Shown: positions 1 to 7,463, numbered from the stretch's first letter. The stretch: DNA of 13,002 nucleotides from Prosthecobacter sp. (GCA_020216965.1 JAIWOJ010000012.1:1-13002), one strand, 5' to 3'. The notes: generated by a model not told the origin, from the letters alone. Numbers and translations: made by a program.

Positions 1-2
1 CC

Positions 3-59
3 TGGCTGCCGGTGTTTTACACAGGGGGGCTGCCCCACCGCCCTGGTTCCCACCCATGA
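3..59 (+). CDS. Possible C-terminal end of an upstream gene (partial)
   Basis: Frame 3 is open from the window edge and ends at a TGA at 57-59, which overlaps the ATG of the next gene in an ATGA arrangement typical of translationally coupled genes. The 18 visible residues (ending TGGLPHRPGSHP) do not identify a family. The other two plus frames are also open at the edge, so the case rests on the stop/start overlap alone. It may not be coding. Confidence 0.35.
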   Translation, partial: WLPVFYTGGLPHRPGSHP

Positions 60-1186
60 CTCCTCGCATCTTCGACCGCTACATCGGCCGGCAGGTTCTC
101 TCTGCCACGCTCATGGGCGTGCTACTGCTCAGTGGCGTTTTTATTTTGGGAAACCTGTATAAAAAGCTGGGCGAGTTCCTGGGAGATGCGGAGATCCCTT
201 TGATCGTCATTGCAGAGTTTGTCTGGCTCATCGTTCCCTTCTCCCTCATCTTCATCATCCCCTGGGCCTTTCTCACAGCGATTCTGCTCGTCTTTGGCAG
301 GCTCTCTGCGGATAATGAGCTGGTCTCCCTGCGCATGACGGGCTGGTCCATGCCGCGCATCTGTGCCTCCGTGTTTGCTTTAGCGGCGGCATTTTCCGCC
401 ATCTGTTACTGGGTGAATGTCGATCTAGCACCCGCAGCCAAGAACCGCATGAAGACCCTGTTTTATGAGGTGGCTACGGAGAACCCAGAGTCCCTCTTCA
501 GTCCTGGGCGTGTTTTGGAAAAAGTGCCCGGTTTTCGCATCTACACCGGCAGCCGTGAGGGGCGCTCCATGCGGGATCTCGAGATCATTGAGCTAGAGGG
601 CGGGATGGCCAAGCGCGTCATCCATGCCGCCCGTGCGGAGCTAGAGACCCAGGGAAAGTCGCTCGACTTCACCCTCCACCTCTTTGAGGCTGACATCGAA
701 TCCTACAATCACACGCCGGAGAAAAAGATGGGCAAAATCGACTTTCTGCGTGCGGCTGAGACGGCGCTGGTTTTTCCCATGTCCAGCCTCAAGGAAAAAA
801 CCCTCAGGGTGAACTCTAGCATGAAAAGCACCCCCCAGCTCTGGCAGGAGCTAGCAGAAAAAAAAGACGTCATCACAGGGCGCGAGATGGAACCGCGCCA
901 CCTCTCCCTAGCCCGCACTGAGCTCAACAAGCGTTACAGCTTCTCCCTGGCCTGCCTCACCTTTGCCCTCGTCGGCATCCCCTTGGGCGTCACCGCCCAG
1001 CGGCGGGAGACCTCGACCGGCTTTGCCCTCAGCCTCGTCACCGCCGTGGTTTATATCGCTTTCATCATCCTGGCAGATACCCTGAATGACCAGCCTGGTG
1101 CCTACCCACACCTCATCATGTGGCTGCCAAACGTGCTCTTTTTGGGCATCGGTGGCTGGCTTTTCCGCAACCTGAGCCGCAAATAA
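56..1186 (+). CDS. LptF/LptG (YjgP/YjgQ) family LPS-export permease
   Basis: Inner-membrane permease of the LPS transporter. In characterised bacteria LptF and LptG pair with the ATPase LptB2 to extract lipopolysaccharide from the inner membrane and pass it to the periplasmic LptC/LptA bridge. The 376 residues have the family plan: hydrophobic segments near residues 14-34, 50-80 and 103-122, a periplasmic domain of about 170 residues, and three C-terminal segments near 295-314, 323-343 and 352-371. The family motif GRLSADNELVSLRMTGWS lies at about 81-98, after the second segment. The ATG at 56 gives the usual N-terminus (MTPRIFDRYIGRQVL) and overlaps a possible upstream stop; there is no Shine-Dalgarno sequence. 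The NamZ-type gene starts 9 bases downstream on the same strand. Sequence alone does not decide between LptF and LptG, and no second paralogue is in the window. The family call is firm. Confidence 0.93.
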   Translation: MTPRIFDRYIGRQVLSATLMGVLLLSGVFILGNLYKKLGEFLGDAEIPLIVIAEFVWLIVPFSLIFIIPWAFLTAILLVFGRLSADNELVSLRMTGWSMPRICASVFALAAAFSAICYWVNVDLAPAAKNRMKTLFYEVATENPESLFSPGRVLEKVPGFRIYTGSREGRSMRDLEIIELEGGMAKRVIHAARAELETQGKSLDFTLHLFEADIESYNHTPEKKMGKIDFLRAAETALVFPMSSLKEKTLRVNSSMKSTPQLWQELAEKKDVITGREMEPRHLSLARTELNKRYSFSLACLTFALVGIPLGVTAQRRETSTGFALSLVTAVVYIAFIILADTLNDQPGAYPHLIMWLPNVLFLGIGGWLFRNLSRK

Positions 1187-1195
1187 CCCCGCGCC

Positions 1196-2434
1196 ATGAG
1201 CACCCGCCGCTCCTTCCTCCTCTCCTCCAGCGCTGCTGCCCTGACCGGCTGCCAAATCAGCCAGCCACCCCAAGTCACGCCCACGGCACCCGGCGGCCCC
1301 TTCATGCTGGGGATCGATATGCTGGCTGCGCGTGGCTTTGACCTGCTGCGCGGACGGCGTGTGGGCCTCATCACCAATCACACGGCCTATACCAGCCGTG
1401 GGGAAATGACCCGCGTGGCCATGCAGCGTGCGCTAGGTACTGGCCTCGTCGCGCTTTATGGGCCTGAGCACGGCATCTACGGCCATGTGCCCGCGGGCAA
1501 GCACATCGCCACCCAGCGGGATCACGTCACCGGCGTCATCGTCCATTCCCTTTACGGCCCGACGCGCAAGCCCACGCCCCAGCAGTTGGCGGGCATTGAT
1601 ACCCTGGTCTTTGACGTGCAGGACATTGGCTGCCGTAGCTACACTTACATCAGCACCATGGCGGTGGCGATGGAGGCCGCAGCCGAGCAGGGCATCTCCT
1701 TCATCGTGCTAGATCGCCCCAACCCCATGGGCGGCTGGCGGGTGGAGGGGCCGCCTGTCGAGGCGCGCTGGAAGTCCTTCGTCAGCCAGCTGCCCATCCC
1801 CTACGTCCACGGCATGACGGTCGGAGAGCTGGCCATGATGGCCGCCGGGCGTGGCTGGCTGGCCCGTCCACCGCGTCTGACCGTGGTGCGTATGCAGGGC
1901 TGGAGCCGGGGCATGACCTGGGGGCATACCGGCCTGCGTTGGCACGCGACCTCACCGAATATCCCCCACGCCACCTCCCCCCTCTACTATGTGGCCACGG
2001 GCATCCTCGGCGGTGCGGCGGCCGTGGATGTGGGCATCGGCACCGAAAACCCTTTTGGCTACGCGGGCGGCAGCGGCGTGAACCCCCAGGCCATGCTGGC
2101 TGCCTGTCGTGGTTTTGGCATGAGCGGTGTCAGTTTCAGCCCCTACTCCCGCAACGGCTTCGGCGGCGTGCGCCTGAGCATTCATCCCCAGGCCCAGGCC
2201 AACCTCACCGCGCTAGATGTGCTGATGCTGGAGGCTCTCAACCGCCTCACCGGCGGGCGCGCCATAGCCCGTATGGGTGGGGATAAGCTCAATCTGTTTC
2301 ACAAGGTCTATGGTAGTGAGGCACTCTACCAGACCCTCAGCCGTGGTGCGCCTGTCAGCCGCCTCATTTCTGGCTGGCAGGGCTACGTCCAGTCCTTCCT
2401 CTCCGCCCGCCAGCCCTACCTCATGTATGCCTGA
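1196..2434 (+). CDS. DUF1343 / NamZ-type exo-beta-N-acetylmuramidase, Tat lipoprotein
   Basis: Belongs to the DUF1343 family, whose characterised member NamZ removes MurNAc from the non-reducing end of peptidoglycan fragments during cell-wall recycling. The 412 residues show family landmarks: GLITNHT (58-63), YGPEHG (88-93), FDVQDIGCRSYTYIS (139-153), LDRPNPMGGW (172-181) and GIGTENPF (280-287), then the C-terminal DUF1343 region. The N-terminus TRRSFLLSSSAAALTGC combines a twin-arginine motif (R4-R5) with a lipobox ending at Cys19, so the protein is probably exported folded by Tat and lipid-anchored facing the periplasm. The ATG at 1196 gives exactly this signal; no Shine-Dalgarno sequence is seen. 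It follows the LPS permease gene by 9 bases and is probably co-transcribed with it. Family call firm; substrate inferred from the family. Confidence 0.92.
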   Translation: MSTRRSFLLSSSAAALTGCQISQPPQVTPTAPGGPFMLGIDMLAARGFDLLRGRRVGLITNHTAYTSRGEMTRVAMQRALGTGLVALYGPEHGIYGHVPAGKHIATQRDHVTGVIVHSLYGPTRKPTPQQLAGIDTLVFDVQDIGCRSYTYISTMAVAMEAAAEQGISFIVLDRPNPMGGWRVEGPPVEARWKSFVSQLPIPYVHGMTVGELAMMAAGRGWLARPPRLTVVRMQGWSRGMTWGHTGLRWHATSPNIPHATSPLYYVATGILGGAAAVDVGIGTENPFGYAGGSGVNPQAMLAACRGFGMSGVSFSPYSRNGFGGVRLSIHPQAQANLTALDVLMLEALNRLTGGRAIARMGGDKLNLFHKVYGSEALYQTLSRGAPVSRLISGWQGYVQSFLSARQPYLMYA

Positions 2435-2463
2435 CCTGCCAATGCGGCTGGTAAACTCCTGCA

Positions 2464-2478
2464 CAGGGTAGGCTTGGC
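2464..2478 (+). repeat. 15-base sequence also present at 9129-9143
   Basis: Second copy of CAGGGTAGGCTTGGC. It lies between the NamZ gene stop and the putative antitoxin. TTGGCA at its end pairs with TGCCAA (2437-2442) to make a six-base inverted repeat with a 31-base gap, too weak to call a terminator. Confidence 0.45.
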
Positions 2479-2528
2479 ATGAAGGCGTCGTCTTGCGATC
2501 AAGAACGAAATGCCTTAGTCTCTGCTGC

Positions 2529-2702
2529 ATGAAAACGAGAGCCAAGCGCCCACATGCTGCAAAAACCCCCACCCCATCTGCCAAGCCAGCGGATCGGAAG
2601 GCGCTCGTTGCCAAGTTTGCCCGTGAATTCATGGTGAAACCTGGAGAGCCTACCTTTGACGCCGTGGGCGAACTCCTGCGTACGCGAGGCCATTCCCGGT
2701 GA
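2529..2702 (+). CDS. Small putative antitoxin preceding a PIN toxin
   Basis: A 57-residue protein with a very basic, Ala/Pro-rich first third followed by a short helical-looking part (RKALVAKFAREFMVKPG, then FDAVGELLRTRG). I do not recognise a named antitoxin family. The antitoxin role is inferred from position and size: its TGA overlaps the GTG start of the PIN-domain frame at 2699 (GTGA), the normal coupling in VapBC operons. The ATG at 2529 is the preferred start; a TTG at 2493 in the same frame would add 12 residues that look unlike coding sequence. No Shine-Dalgarno sequence is seen for either. The partner toxin is broken, so the gene may be a relic. Confidence 0.6.
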   Translation: MKTRAKRPHAAKTPTPSAKPADRKALVAKFAREFMVKPGEPTFDAVGELLRTRGHSR

Positions 2703-3135
2703 AAGCCTTTGCCGATACTTCATTCGTCATCTCCGCCTTTGTGCAGGATGAGTTCAATGGCAGCGTGTGGCGCTGGTGGAAGCGGCATTCCACGGCATCC
2801 GTTTTCATCACGCCTCTCGTCTTGTTTGAGGCAGAGAACACATTCGCGGCTTTCCAATCGCTGGGAAATGCACGCCTGCTGAAGCGCGTCTGGCTCTAGA
2901 TGGCATCAAGCGCGGTTTGCTGGAAGGCTTGTTCACTTGCCAGAGCATCCCTGCCAAGCGCCTCTTCCCTCAAGCAACCCGCCTGAGCCTTCACCATACC
3001 CTTTCAGCCACCTTTGGAGCCATGGACGTGCTGCACGTCGCCTCAGCGATGGAGCTTGGCGCGGATACCTTACTGACTTTTGACGTACGGCAGGGTGTGA
3101 TGGCAGCAGCGGAAGGGCTGAATGTGAAACCTTGA
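2699..3135 (+). pseudogene. VapC-like PIN-domain toxin, frameshifted
   Basis: VapC toxins are Mg-dependent ribonucleases of the PIN fold. The first frame, from a GTG at 2699, reads MKAFADTSFVISAF and LFEAENTFAAFQSLG (with the first acidic residue Asp6 and Glu44/Glu46), then leaves the family pattern and stops at 2897-2899. The second half continues in another frame from about 2866 to 3135: KCTPAEARLALDGIKRG, then FGAMDVLHVASAMELGAD and LLTFDVRQGVM, which hold the later PIN aspartates. One extra base in the GGGAAA run at 2863-2868 would join both parts into about 145 residues, a normal VapC length. As written the gene cannot make a complete PIN domain. It overlaps the putative antitoxin gene by four bases. 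Either a real one-base deletion or a homopolymer sequencing error explains it. Confidence 0.85.
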
Positions 3136-3382
3136 TCAACTGGCGCTAGGTGTGTGCAACCATCCCCAGACTCCATCCATGCGGGATACCGCTTTCCTCG
3201 GGCGCAGGAATGATCCAGTTGCCTGGAAAAGCGGCATCTGCGTTGAAGGGGGAGACGATGCCGAACGCCGCCAGTGAATGGTAATCATTTCCGCGTCTTT
3301 CCGGCTCGTCTCGCTTCGCCGTCCTTCGCTTGCCTTTGGAAGCCGATTTGAGGCTGTAGCCCTTGATTTCACGGGGGGGCAG
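3136..3382. other. Intergenic stretch downstream of tRNA-Leu, no supported gene
   Basis: About 250 bases between the end of the broken PIN toxin and the 3' end of tRNA-Leu. Short open frames on both strands cross it, but one minus-strand frame begins inside the tRNA and none shows a protein family pattern. No hairpin with a T tract is visible on the minus strand after the tRNA, so tRNA termination or processing signals were not located. Immediately beside the tRNA CCA end is a run of seven G (3373-3379). Confidence 0.4.
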
Positions 3383-3470
3383 TGGTGCCGATGGCCGGAC
3401 TCGAACCGGCAAGGGAGTTGCCTCCCAGCGGATTTTAAGTCCGCTGTGTTTACCATTTCACCACATCGGC
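3383..3470 (-). tRNA. tRNA-Leu, anticodon UAA, CCA encoded
   Basis: Read on the minus strand, the gene starts GCCGATG and ends CATCGGCACCA, giving a seven-pair acceptor stem, discriminator A and a genome-encoded CCA (3383-3385). The anticodon arm has the stem GCGGA/TCCGC around the loop CTTAAAA, so the anticodon is UAA and it reads UUA (and UUG by wobble). The long variable arm (TGGGAGGCAACTCCCT, with a GGGAG/CTCCC stem) is the class II mark of leucine tRNAs. The T arm has CCGG, the loop TTCGAGT and CCGG. Length is 88 with CCA, 85 without. It lies 62 bases after the end of the aldo/keto reductase gene, on the same strand. Confidence 0.96.
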
Positions 3471-3488
3471 AGGATGGGTGTAGCCCGT

Positions 3489-3517
3489 CATTTAGGCCAG
3501 CCTGATGGACATGGCAA
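3489..3517 (-). promoter_or_regulatory. Candidate sigma-70 promoter for tRNA-Leu
   Basis: On the minus strand, TTGCCA (3512-3517) matches five of six bases of the -35 consensus. After a 17-base spacer comes TAAATG (3489-3494), a weak -10 with three of six matches. The tRNA 5' end is 18 bases further on, a fitting distance for a short leader. The prediction is by eye; the tRNA could also be read through from the gene before it. Confidence 0.3.
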
Positions 3518-3532
3518 GGGCGGGAAGGAGGC

Positions 3533-4573
3533 TCAAAGGCGGCGCAGGCCGTCCTCGGTCATCGGGTTTGGGATCGCGGCATCGATTTCATCAATCCGCG
3601 CCAGGGTCTCGGCATCGAGGATGAGATCGGCGGCTTGCAAGCTCTCCTCCAACTGGGCCACGGTCGTCGCTCCGACGATGGTGGAGGCGACAAAGTCGTG
3701 CTGACGACTCCAGGCTAGGGCCAGGGCCGTGACGCTGACACCGAGATCTGCCGCGAGGGTCTGGAGGCGGGCCGTGGTCTCCAGGGTGCGATCATTGACA
3801 AATCGCGCTGCCATCCGCTGCTGGCGCGGCCCGCCTGTCTCCAGATAGGCCGTGAAGCGTGCGCCTGGAGGGCGTGCGCCCCCATTGTATTTGCCTGTCA
3901 GCACCCCGCCCCCCAGGGGGGAGTAGGGCAGCAGGCTCACGCCTTCTTTTCGGCAGACCTGGGCGAGCTCGCTTTCGCAGCGGCGGTTGATGAGGGAGAA
4001 GTTGTTCTGCACCGTAGCCATGCGGGCGAGGCCGTGCTTTTCGGCCTCCCACAGATTTTTCATGACGCCCCAGCAGGTCTCGTTGCTGCTGCCCCAGGCG
4101 CGGATTTTCCCCTGGTGCTGGAGGTCGGTCAGGGCGCTCAGTGTTTCACAGGGATCCATGCCGTGATCTGGCCAGTGCGTCTGGTAAAGATCAATGTAGT
4201 CTGTCTGAAGCCGCCGCAGGCTGTCCTCACAAGCACGAAAGATCTGGCGTCGGTCCAGGGCGGTAAAGCCCCCGCGAATGGGCGGACGGAACCATCCATG
4301 GCCGGGCCCGGTGACCTTGGTGGCAAGGATGATTTCCCCCCGATTTCTGCCCCGGAGCCAGCGCCCGACGATCTGCTCCGTGATGCCAAAGAGTTCCGCA
4401 CTCGGGGGCACGGGATACATTTCAGCGGTGTCTAGGAAATCGATGCCCGCATCCAGGGCGCGGTCTAGGATGGCAAAGGAGGTCTTCTCATCGGCTTGCA
4501 GGCCGAAGGTCATGGTGCCCATGCAGATATCCGTGACGACGATGCCGGTGCGGCCAAGGCGGTTGCGTTTCAT
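3533..4573 (-). CDS. Aldo/keto reductase, Tas-like
   Basis: NADPH-dependent oxidoreductase of the aldo/keto reductase superfamily with a TIM-barrel fold, acting in the cytoplasm on an unknown carbonyl substrate. The catalytic tetrad is visible: Asp48 and Tyr53 in [12 protein letters not shown], Lys86 in [10 protein letters not shown] and His133 in LYQTHWPDH. The phrases [13 protein letters not shown] and [19 protein letters not shown] follow E. coli Tas closely, and the 346 residues equal the usual Tas length. The C-terminal cofactor region ([19 protein letters not shown]) is present. The start at 4573 ([13 protein letters not shown]) is chosen because it begins at the first barrel strand. 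The frame stays open to 4756, but those 61 extra residues overlap the glycosyltransferase gene and resemble no family N-terminus. There is no Shine-Dalgarno sequence; it starts 46 bases after the glycosyltransferase stop and is probably co-transcribed with it. Confidence 0.92.
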   Translation of the reverse strand: MKRNRLGRTGIVVTDICMGTMTFGLQADEKTSFAILDRALDAGIDFLDTAEMYPVPPSAELFGITEQIVGRWLRGRNRGEIILATKVTGPGHGWFRPPIRGGFTALDRRQIFRACEDSLRRLQTDYIDLYQTHWPDHGMDPCETLSALTDLQHQGKIRAWGSSNETCWGVMKNLWEAEKHGLARMATVQNNFSLINRRCESELAQVCRKEGVSLLPYSPLGGGVLTGKYNGGARPPGARFTAYLETGGPRQQRMAARFVNDRTLETTARLQTLAADLGVSVTALALAWSRQHDFVASTIVGATTVAQLEESLQAADLILDAETLARIDEIDAAIPNPMTEDGLRRL

Positions 4574-4619
4574 GCCGGAGAGTGTGGCGAGGCAGCAGCG
4601 GCAGCCAAAAGGAAAAGCA

Positions 4620-5726
4620 TCAAGGCTCCTTTTTGCGGCGGCGGGAGGTCTTCGGCTTTGGCGGCACGTCCCAGACGACCGTCTCAGCGAGTGGGGGCGG
4701 CTGGTGCGGAGGTAGAGGCATTTTTTCAGAAAGCCACTGCCCGATCTGCCTCGCATCAGCAGGGGTGATTTCTGCCGCAGTCTGTGCCTCGGCCTCTGTG
4801 AAGTCAGGCCGGTGGGCGATGCGTCCTGCCTTCCAGGCCCAGGCTAGCGGATTGTAGGGGCCGACTCGGCGGGGGTCACTCCAAGTGTGCAAGCCGAGGG
4901 TATGATCGTTCACCAGGGCGGCCAGGTGCATCGGGCCGCTATCCACGCTGACCACCCACGAAGCCGCGCGGAGGCAGGCCGTGAGCTGGGAAAGGCTGGT
5001 CCGCCCGCTGAAGTCCAGGATGTGCCCCCCCTGCGGACGGAAGGGATCATCCGTGACGCCGATGAGGACGATGGGACGCGGTGCCAGCACATCACACAGT
5101 GCCTGCAGGGCCGCGTGAGAGAGAGATTTTCCCTGCCCGCGCGACCAAGGGTGCAGCACGATCAGGTCTGGCTGCTGGGGCCAGGATGGCGGAAGCTGCC
5201 CCCCTGGCGCTAGCGGCACCACCGTCACATAGCGGCCTGGCTCAATGCCAAGCGCGCGCGGCAGCGCCATGCAGCGCTCCACCGCATGAGCCCGTGGTTC
5301 CACCGGGATGACGTGGTCATGAAAAAAACGCGCACCTTCGCGTGAATCAGAAAGACCCAACACGGGGCGGGAACCACTGGCCCGGCTGAGGAGCGCACTA
5401 CGCAATAGGCCCTGGAAATCCAAGACAATCTCTGAAACACCAGGCTCAGGCAGGTGGGCCTGAGCCCAGCGCCAGGCATGAAGTGGGCCCAGTGGCCCCC
5501 GGAAGCTCTTGCGGGGAAATTCGACCACCTCATCAAGCCAGCCGACTTCACGCAGCAGGGGAGCCCATTCATTATTCACCAGCCAGCGCAGCCGGAGGTA
5601 GGGATAGGCGCACTTGATCGCGTGCACTGCCGGTAGGGCGTGGACTACATCGCCCAGAGAACTGGGCTTGACGATTAACGCAGACCTGAAGTCTGCGAGG
5701 TCTGGCAGGGACTTGCCTGAAGACAT
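4620..5726 (-). CDS. Glycosyltransferase family 9 (LPS heptosyltransferase-like)
   Basis: Member of GT9, the family of WaaC/WaaF/WaaQ heptosyltransferases that add ADP-heptose sugars to the LPS inner core at the cytoplasmic face of the inner membrane. Visible landmarks are the N-terminal acceptor-domain motif [14 protein letters not shown] (19-32, with the family's catalytic-type Asp26), [13 protein letters not shown] (101-113), the donor-domain strand [14 protein letters not shown] (187-200) and [14 protein letters not shown] (260-273). [10 protein letters not shown] resembles WaaC more than WaaF. At 368 residues it is slightly longer than WaaC because of a proline-rich, strongly basic tail ending [12 protein letters not shown] that is not part of the fold. 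The ATG at 5726 precedes the family N-terminus; no Shine-Dalgarno sequence. The sugar donor and acceptor cannot be read from sequence. Confidence 0.9.
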   Translation of the reverse strand: MSSGKSLPDLADFRSALIVKPSSLGDVVHALPAVHAIKCAYPYLRLRWLVNNEWAPLLREVGWLDEVVEFPRKSFRGPLGPLHAWRWAQAHLPEPGVSEIVLDFQGLLRSALLSRASGSRPVLGLSDSREGARFFHDHVIPVEPRAHAVERCMALPRALGIEPGRYVTVVPLAPGGQLPPSWPQQPDLIVLHPWSRGQGKSLSHAALQALCDVLAPRPIVLIGVTDDPFRPQGGHILDFSGRTSLSQLTACLRAASWVVSVDSGPMHLAALVNDHTLGLHTWSDPRRVGPYNPLAWAWKAGRIAHRPDFTEAEAQTAAEITPADARQIGQWLSEKMPLPPHQPPPLAETVVWDVPPKPKTSRRRKKEP

Positions 5727-5784
5727 GAGGAGGCGGGGAAAAGTTCACGGTGAGCGAGTCCATTGCCTCGAGTGCAGACTCACA

Positions 5785-5810
5785 TGAGGGTCGTGCGAAG
5801 ACCACCCTCA
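5785..5810 (-). terminator. Hairpin just after the phosphoesterase gene, possible terminator
   Basis: TGAGGGT (5785-5791) and ACCCTCA (5804-5810) form a perfect seven-pair stem with a 12-base loop; GGTC/GACC inside allows an alternative pairing. It lies 4 bases beyond the phosphoesterase stop on the minus strand. No T tract follows, so it may be a weak or Rho-assisted terminator, an mRNA 3'-end stabiliser, or chance. Confidence 0.28.
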
Positions 5811-5814
5811 ACGC

Positions 5815-6537
5815 CTACTTGCCGAGAGCAAGGCGGTCCGCAAGCAAACTTGGCAGCTCAGCCGCGCGGATTTTTTTCTGCGTGGTCTCAATATCATACT
5901 CCAGGCGGCGAATGCTGATCGTCTGCGCCTGCATATCATAAATGGCATAAGAGGCGCGCCAGTCACCATCCCGCGGCTGGCCCACACTGCCGACATTGAC
6001 AAAGTATTTCACGCCGCGCTGCAACTGCACCTCATTCCCCCGCGTGGCACGCACCGAGTCATCTTTTTCAAAAATGCGCGGCACATGCGTGTGACCATAA
6101 AAACAGACCTGAGTGAATTGGTAGCTAAAGCTCGCCATCGCATCAAAGCGGTTCGTCACAGAGCCCCAGCTCCCAGGAGAATCCAGCGTCGCATGCACGA
6201 TGGTAAAATCGCGCACCTGGCGCACCAGCTTTAGTTCGCGCAGCCACTGGCGCTGCTCCTCACTGAGCTGCTGGCGGGTCCATAGCAGCGCATTCTGGGC
6301 CAGTGGGTTCAGCTCCTCCAGGTTCGACTCGCTCGCCGCCCCCTCATCATGGTTTCCACGCACCACCGGGCAGCCCATCTGCCGCACCGCCTCCAGGCAT
6401 TCGGCGGGATTTGCAGCATAGCCCACGATGTCACCCAGGCACACATGATTGGCGCATCCTTGCTCATGCGCATCCCATAGCACCGTCTGCAGCGCCTCCA
6501 GGTTGGCGTGGATGTCTCCAAAAATGGCAAATTTCAT
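5815..6537 (-). CDS. Calcineurin-like metallophosphoesterase (YfcE/MJ0936-like)
   Basis: Cytoplasmic dinuclear-metal phosphoesterase. The complete motif set is present in 240 residues: GDIHANLEAL (7-16), GDIVGYAANP (35-44), GNHDE (61-65), VHATLD (114-119) and GHTHVPRIF (148-156), which together supply the metal-binding Asp, Asn and His residues, followed by NVGSVGQPRDGD, typical of the single-domain phosphodiesterase subgroup. The family includes phosphodiesterases and symmetrical Ap4A-type hydrolases; the substrate here is unknown. The ATG at 6537 opens directly with the first strand (MKFAIFGDIHAN), so the start is secure although there is no Shine-Dalgarno sequence. It is the first gene of the minus-strand series that continues with the GT9 gene 88 bases on, and is divergent from the creatininase-family gene. 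Confidence 0.92.
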   Translation of the reverse strand: MKFAIFGDIHANLEALQTVLWDAHEQGCANHVCLGDIVGYAANPAECLEAVRQMGCPVVRGNHDEGAASESNLEELNPLAQNALLWTRQQLSEEQRQWLRELKLVRQVRDFTIVHATLDSPGSWGSVTNRFDAMASFSYQFTQVCFYGHTHVPRIFEKDDSVRATRGNEVQLQRGVKYFVNVGSVGQPRDGDWRASYAIYDMQAQTISIRRLEYDIETTQKKIRAAELPSLLADRLALGK

Positions 6538-6725
6538 CAGGGTAGTAGGCGGCTGGGTTAGCGGGGGGAATGGGCAGATTCAGGGATAGTGCACCTGAAA
6601 TCAAGCCCGCATCAGCCATTCCGCAATTCATGGATGGGGAAAAAATACCTAGCTGTGCTCAGCAGCCAGCCGCGCCAGCATCAGAAGAGCTGGAAGGAAA
6701 TGCCGCCCTACGCTGTATTGCCCAC

Positions 6726-7463
6726 ATGAACCCACCCCGCCCCTGGATCATCGCTGAGACCCACTGGAAGCACGTCAAAACCACCCGCTACGAGGTAGCC
6801 GTCCTGCCCTGGGGCGCGACTGAGGCGCACAACTGGCACCTCCCCTATGCCACAGACAGCCTGCAAAACGAGGCCCTGACCGCAGAGGCGGGCCGCCTAG
6901 CCTGGCAGGCAGGCGCGCGCGTCGGCATCTTGCCAAACATCCCCTTTGGCGTGCAGACCGGGCAGCTAGACATCCCATTCTGCATCAACATGAACCCCAG
7001 CACCCAGATGGCCGTGCTAGAGGATGTGACGGCCTGCCTGGAAGGCGTCGGCGTGCCGAAGCTAGTCGTTTTCAATGGTCATGGCGGCAATGATTTCCGC
7101 CAAATGCTTCGTGAACTCCAGGCCCGTCACCCCCGCATCCATCTCAGCCTCGTGAACTGGTTCCATATCGATAGCGGGGCAGACATCTTCGCCATCGTCG
7201 GCGATCATGCCGACGAACGTGAGACCAGCCTCATGCTACACCTCCACCCCAACCTCGTCCTGCCCCAGGACGAATGGGGGGAAGGACGCGACAACCTACC
7301 GCGCCTAAAAGCCATGCGGGAAAAATGGGCCTGGGCCCAGCGCCCATGGACCCAAGCCACGAACGACACCGGCTCAGGAGATCCCAGGCAAGCCACAGCA
7401 GAAAAGGCAGAGCCTATTTTGACAGACTCGCCTCACGCTTCGCCAGCTACCTCATTGAGCTAG
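6726..7463 (+). CDS. Creatininase-family amidohydrolase, C-terminus frameshifted
   Basis: Zinc-type amidohydrolase of the creatininase superfamily, which includes creatinine amidohydrolase, FAPy deformylase and the MftE peptidase. Metal-site residues are visible: Glu33 and His35 in GATEAHNWHLP, Asp44 in YATDS, His119 in FNGHGGND and the acidic pair in DHADERETSLML (159-170). The start at 6726 (MNPPRPWIIAETHW) is preferred; the frame is open to 6570, but the extra 52 residues do not resemble the family. The normal C-terminus is out of frame. After ATNDTGSGDPRQATAEK (residue 227) this frame gives 18 unrelated residues and stops at 7461-7463, while GRAYFDRLASRFASYLIELA and 11 more residues continue in another frame to a TGA at 7499-7501. 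One missing G near 7401-7407 restores about 258 residues. All metal ligands lie before the break, so part-function is possible. The substrate is unknown. Confidence 0.85.
   Translation: MNPPRPWIIAETHWKHVKTTRYEVAVLPWGATEAHNWHLPYATDSLQNEALTAEAGRLAWQAGARVGILPNIPFGVQTGQLDIPFCINMNPSTQMAVLEDVTACLEGVGVPKLVVFNGHGGNDFRQMLRELQARHPRIHLSLVNWFHIDSGADIFAIVGDHADERETSLMLHLHPNLVLPQDEWGEGRDNLPRLKAMREKWAWAQRPWTQATNDTGSGDPRQATAEKAEPILTDSPHASPATSLS

Noticed and set aside
2493..2521. TTGCGA with TAGTCT at 17-base spacing as promoter for the first toxin-antitoxin-like pair
   Set aside because: The -10 matches only three of six bases and lies 7 bases before the ATG, which would require a leaderless transcript; too weak to list.
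3146..3412. Minus-strand 88-codon frame starting inside tRNA-Leu
   Set aside because: Its first residues are translated tRNA, a common false gene call; the rest has no recognisable pattern.
4574..4756. 61-residue N-terminal extension of the aldo/keto reductase
   Set aside because: It overlaps the glycosyltransferase coding sequence and is arginine-rich shadow text; the family N-terminus begins at 4573.
6570..6725. 52-residue N-terminal extension of the creatininase-family protein
   Set aside because: No resemblance to the family and no signal peptide; the family-like sequence begins at the ATG at 6726.
7398..7410. Programmed -1 frameshift in the creatininase-family gene
   Set aside because: GCAGAAAAGGC is not a good slippery heptamer (the P-site tRNA would not re-pair) and no downstream stem or stimulatory element is evident; a lost base explains it better.
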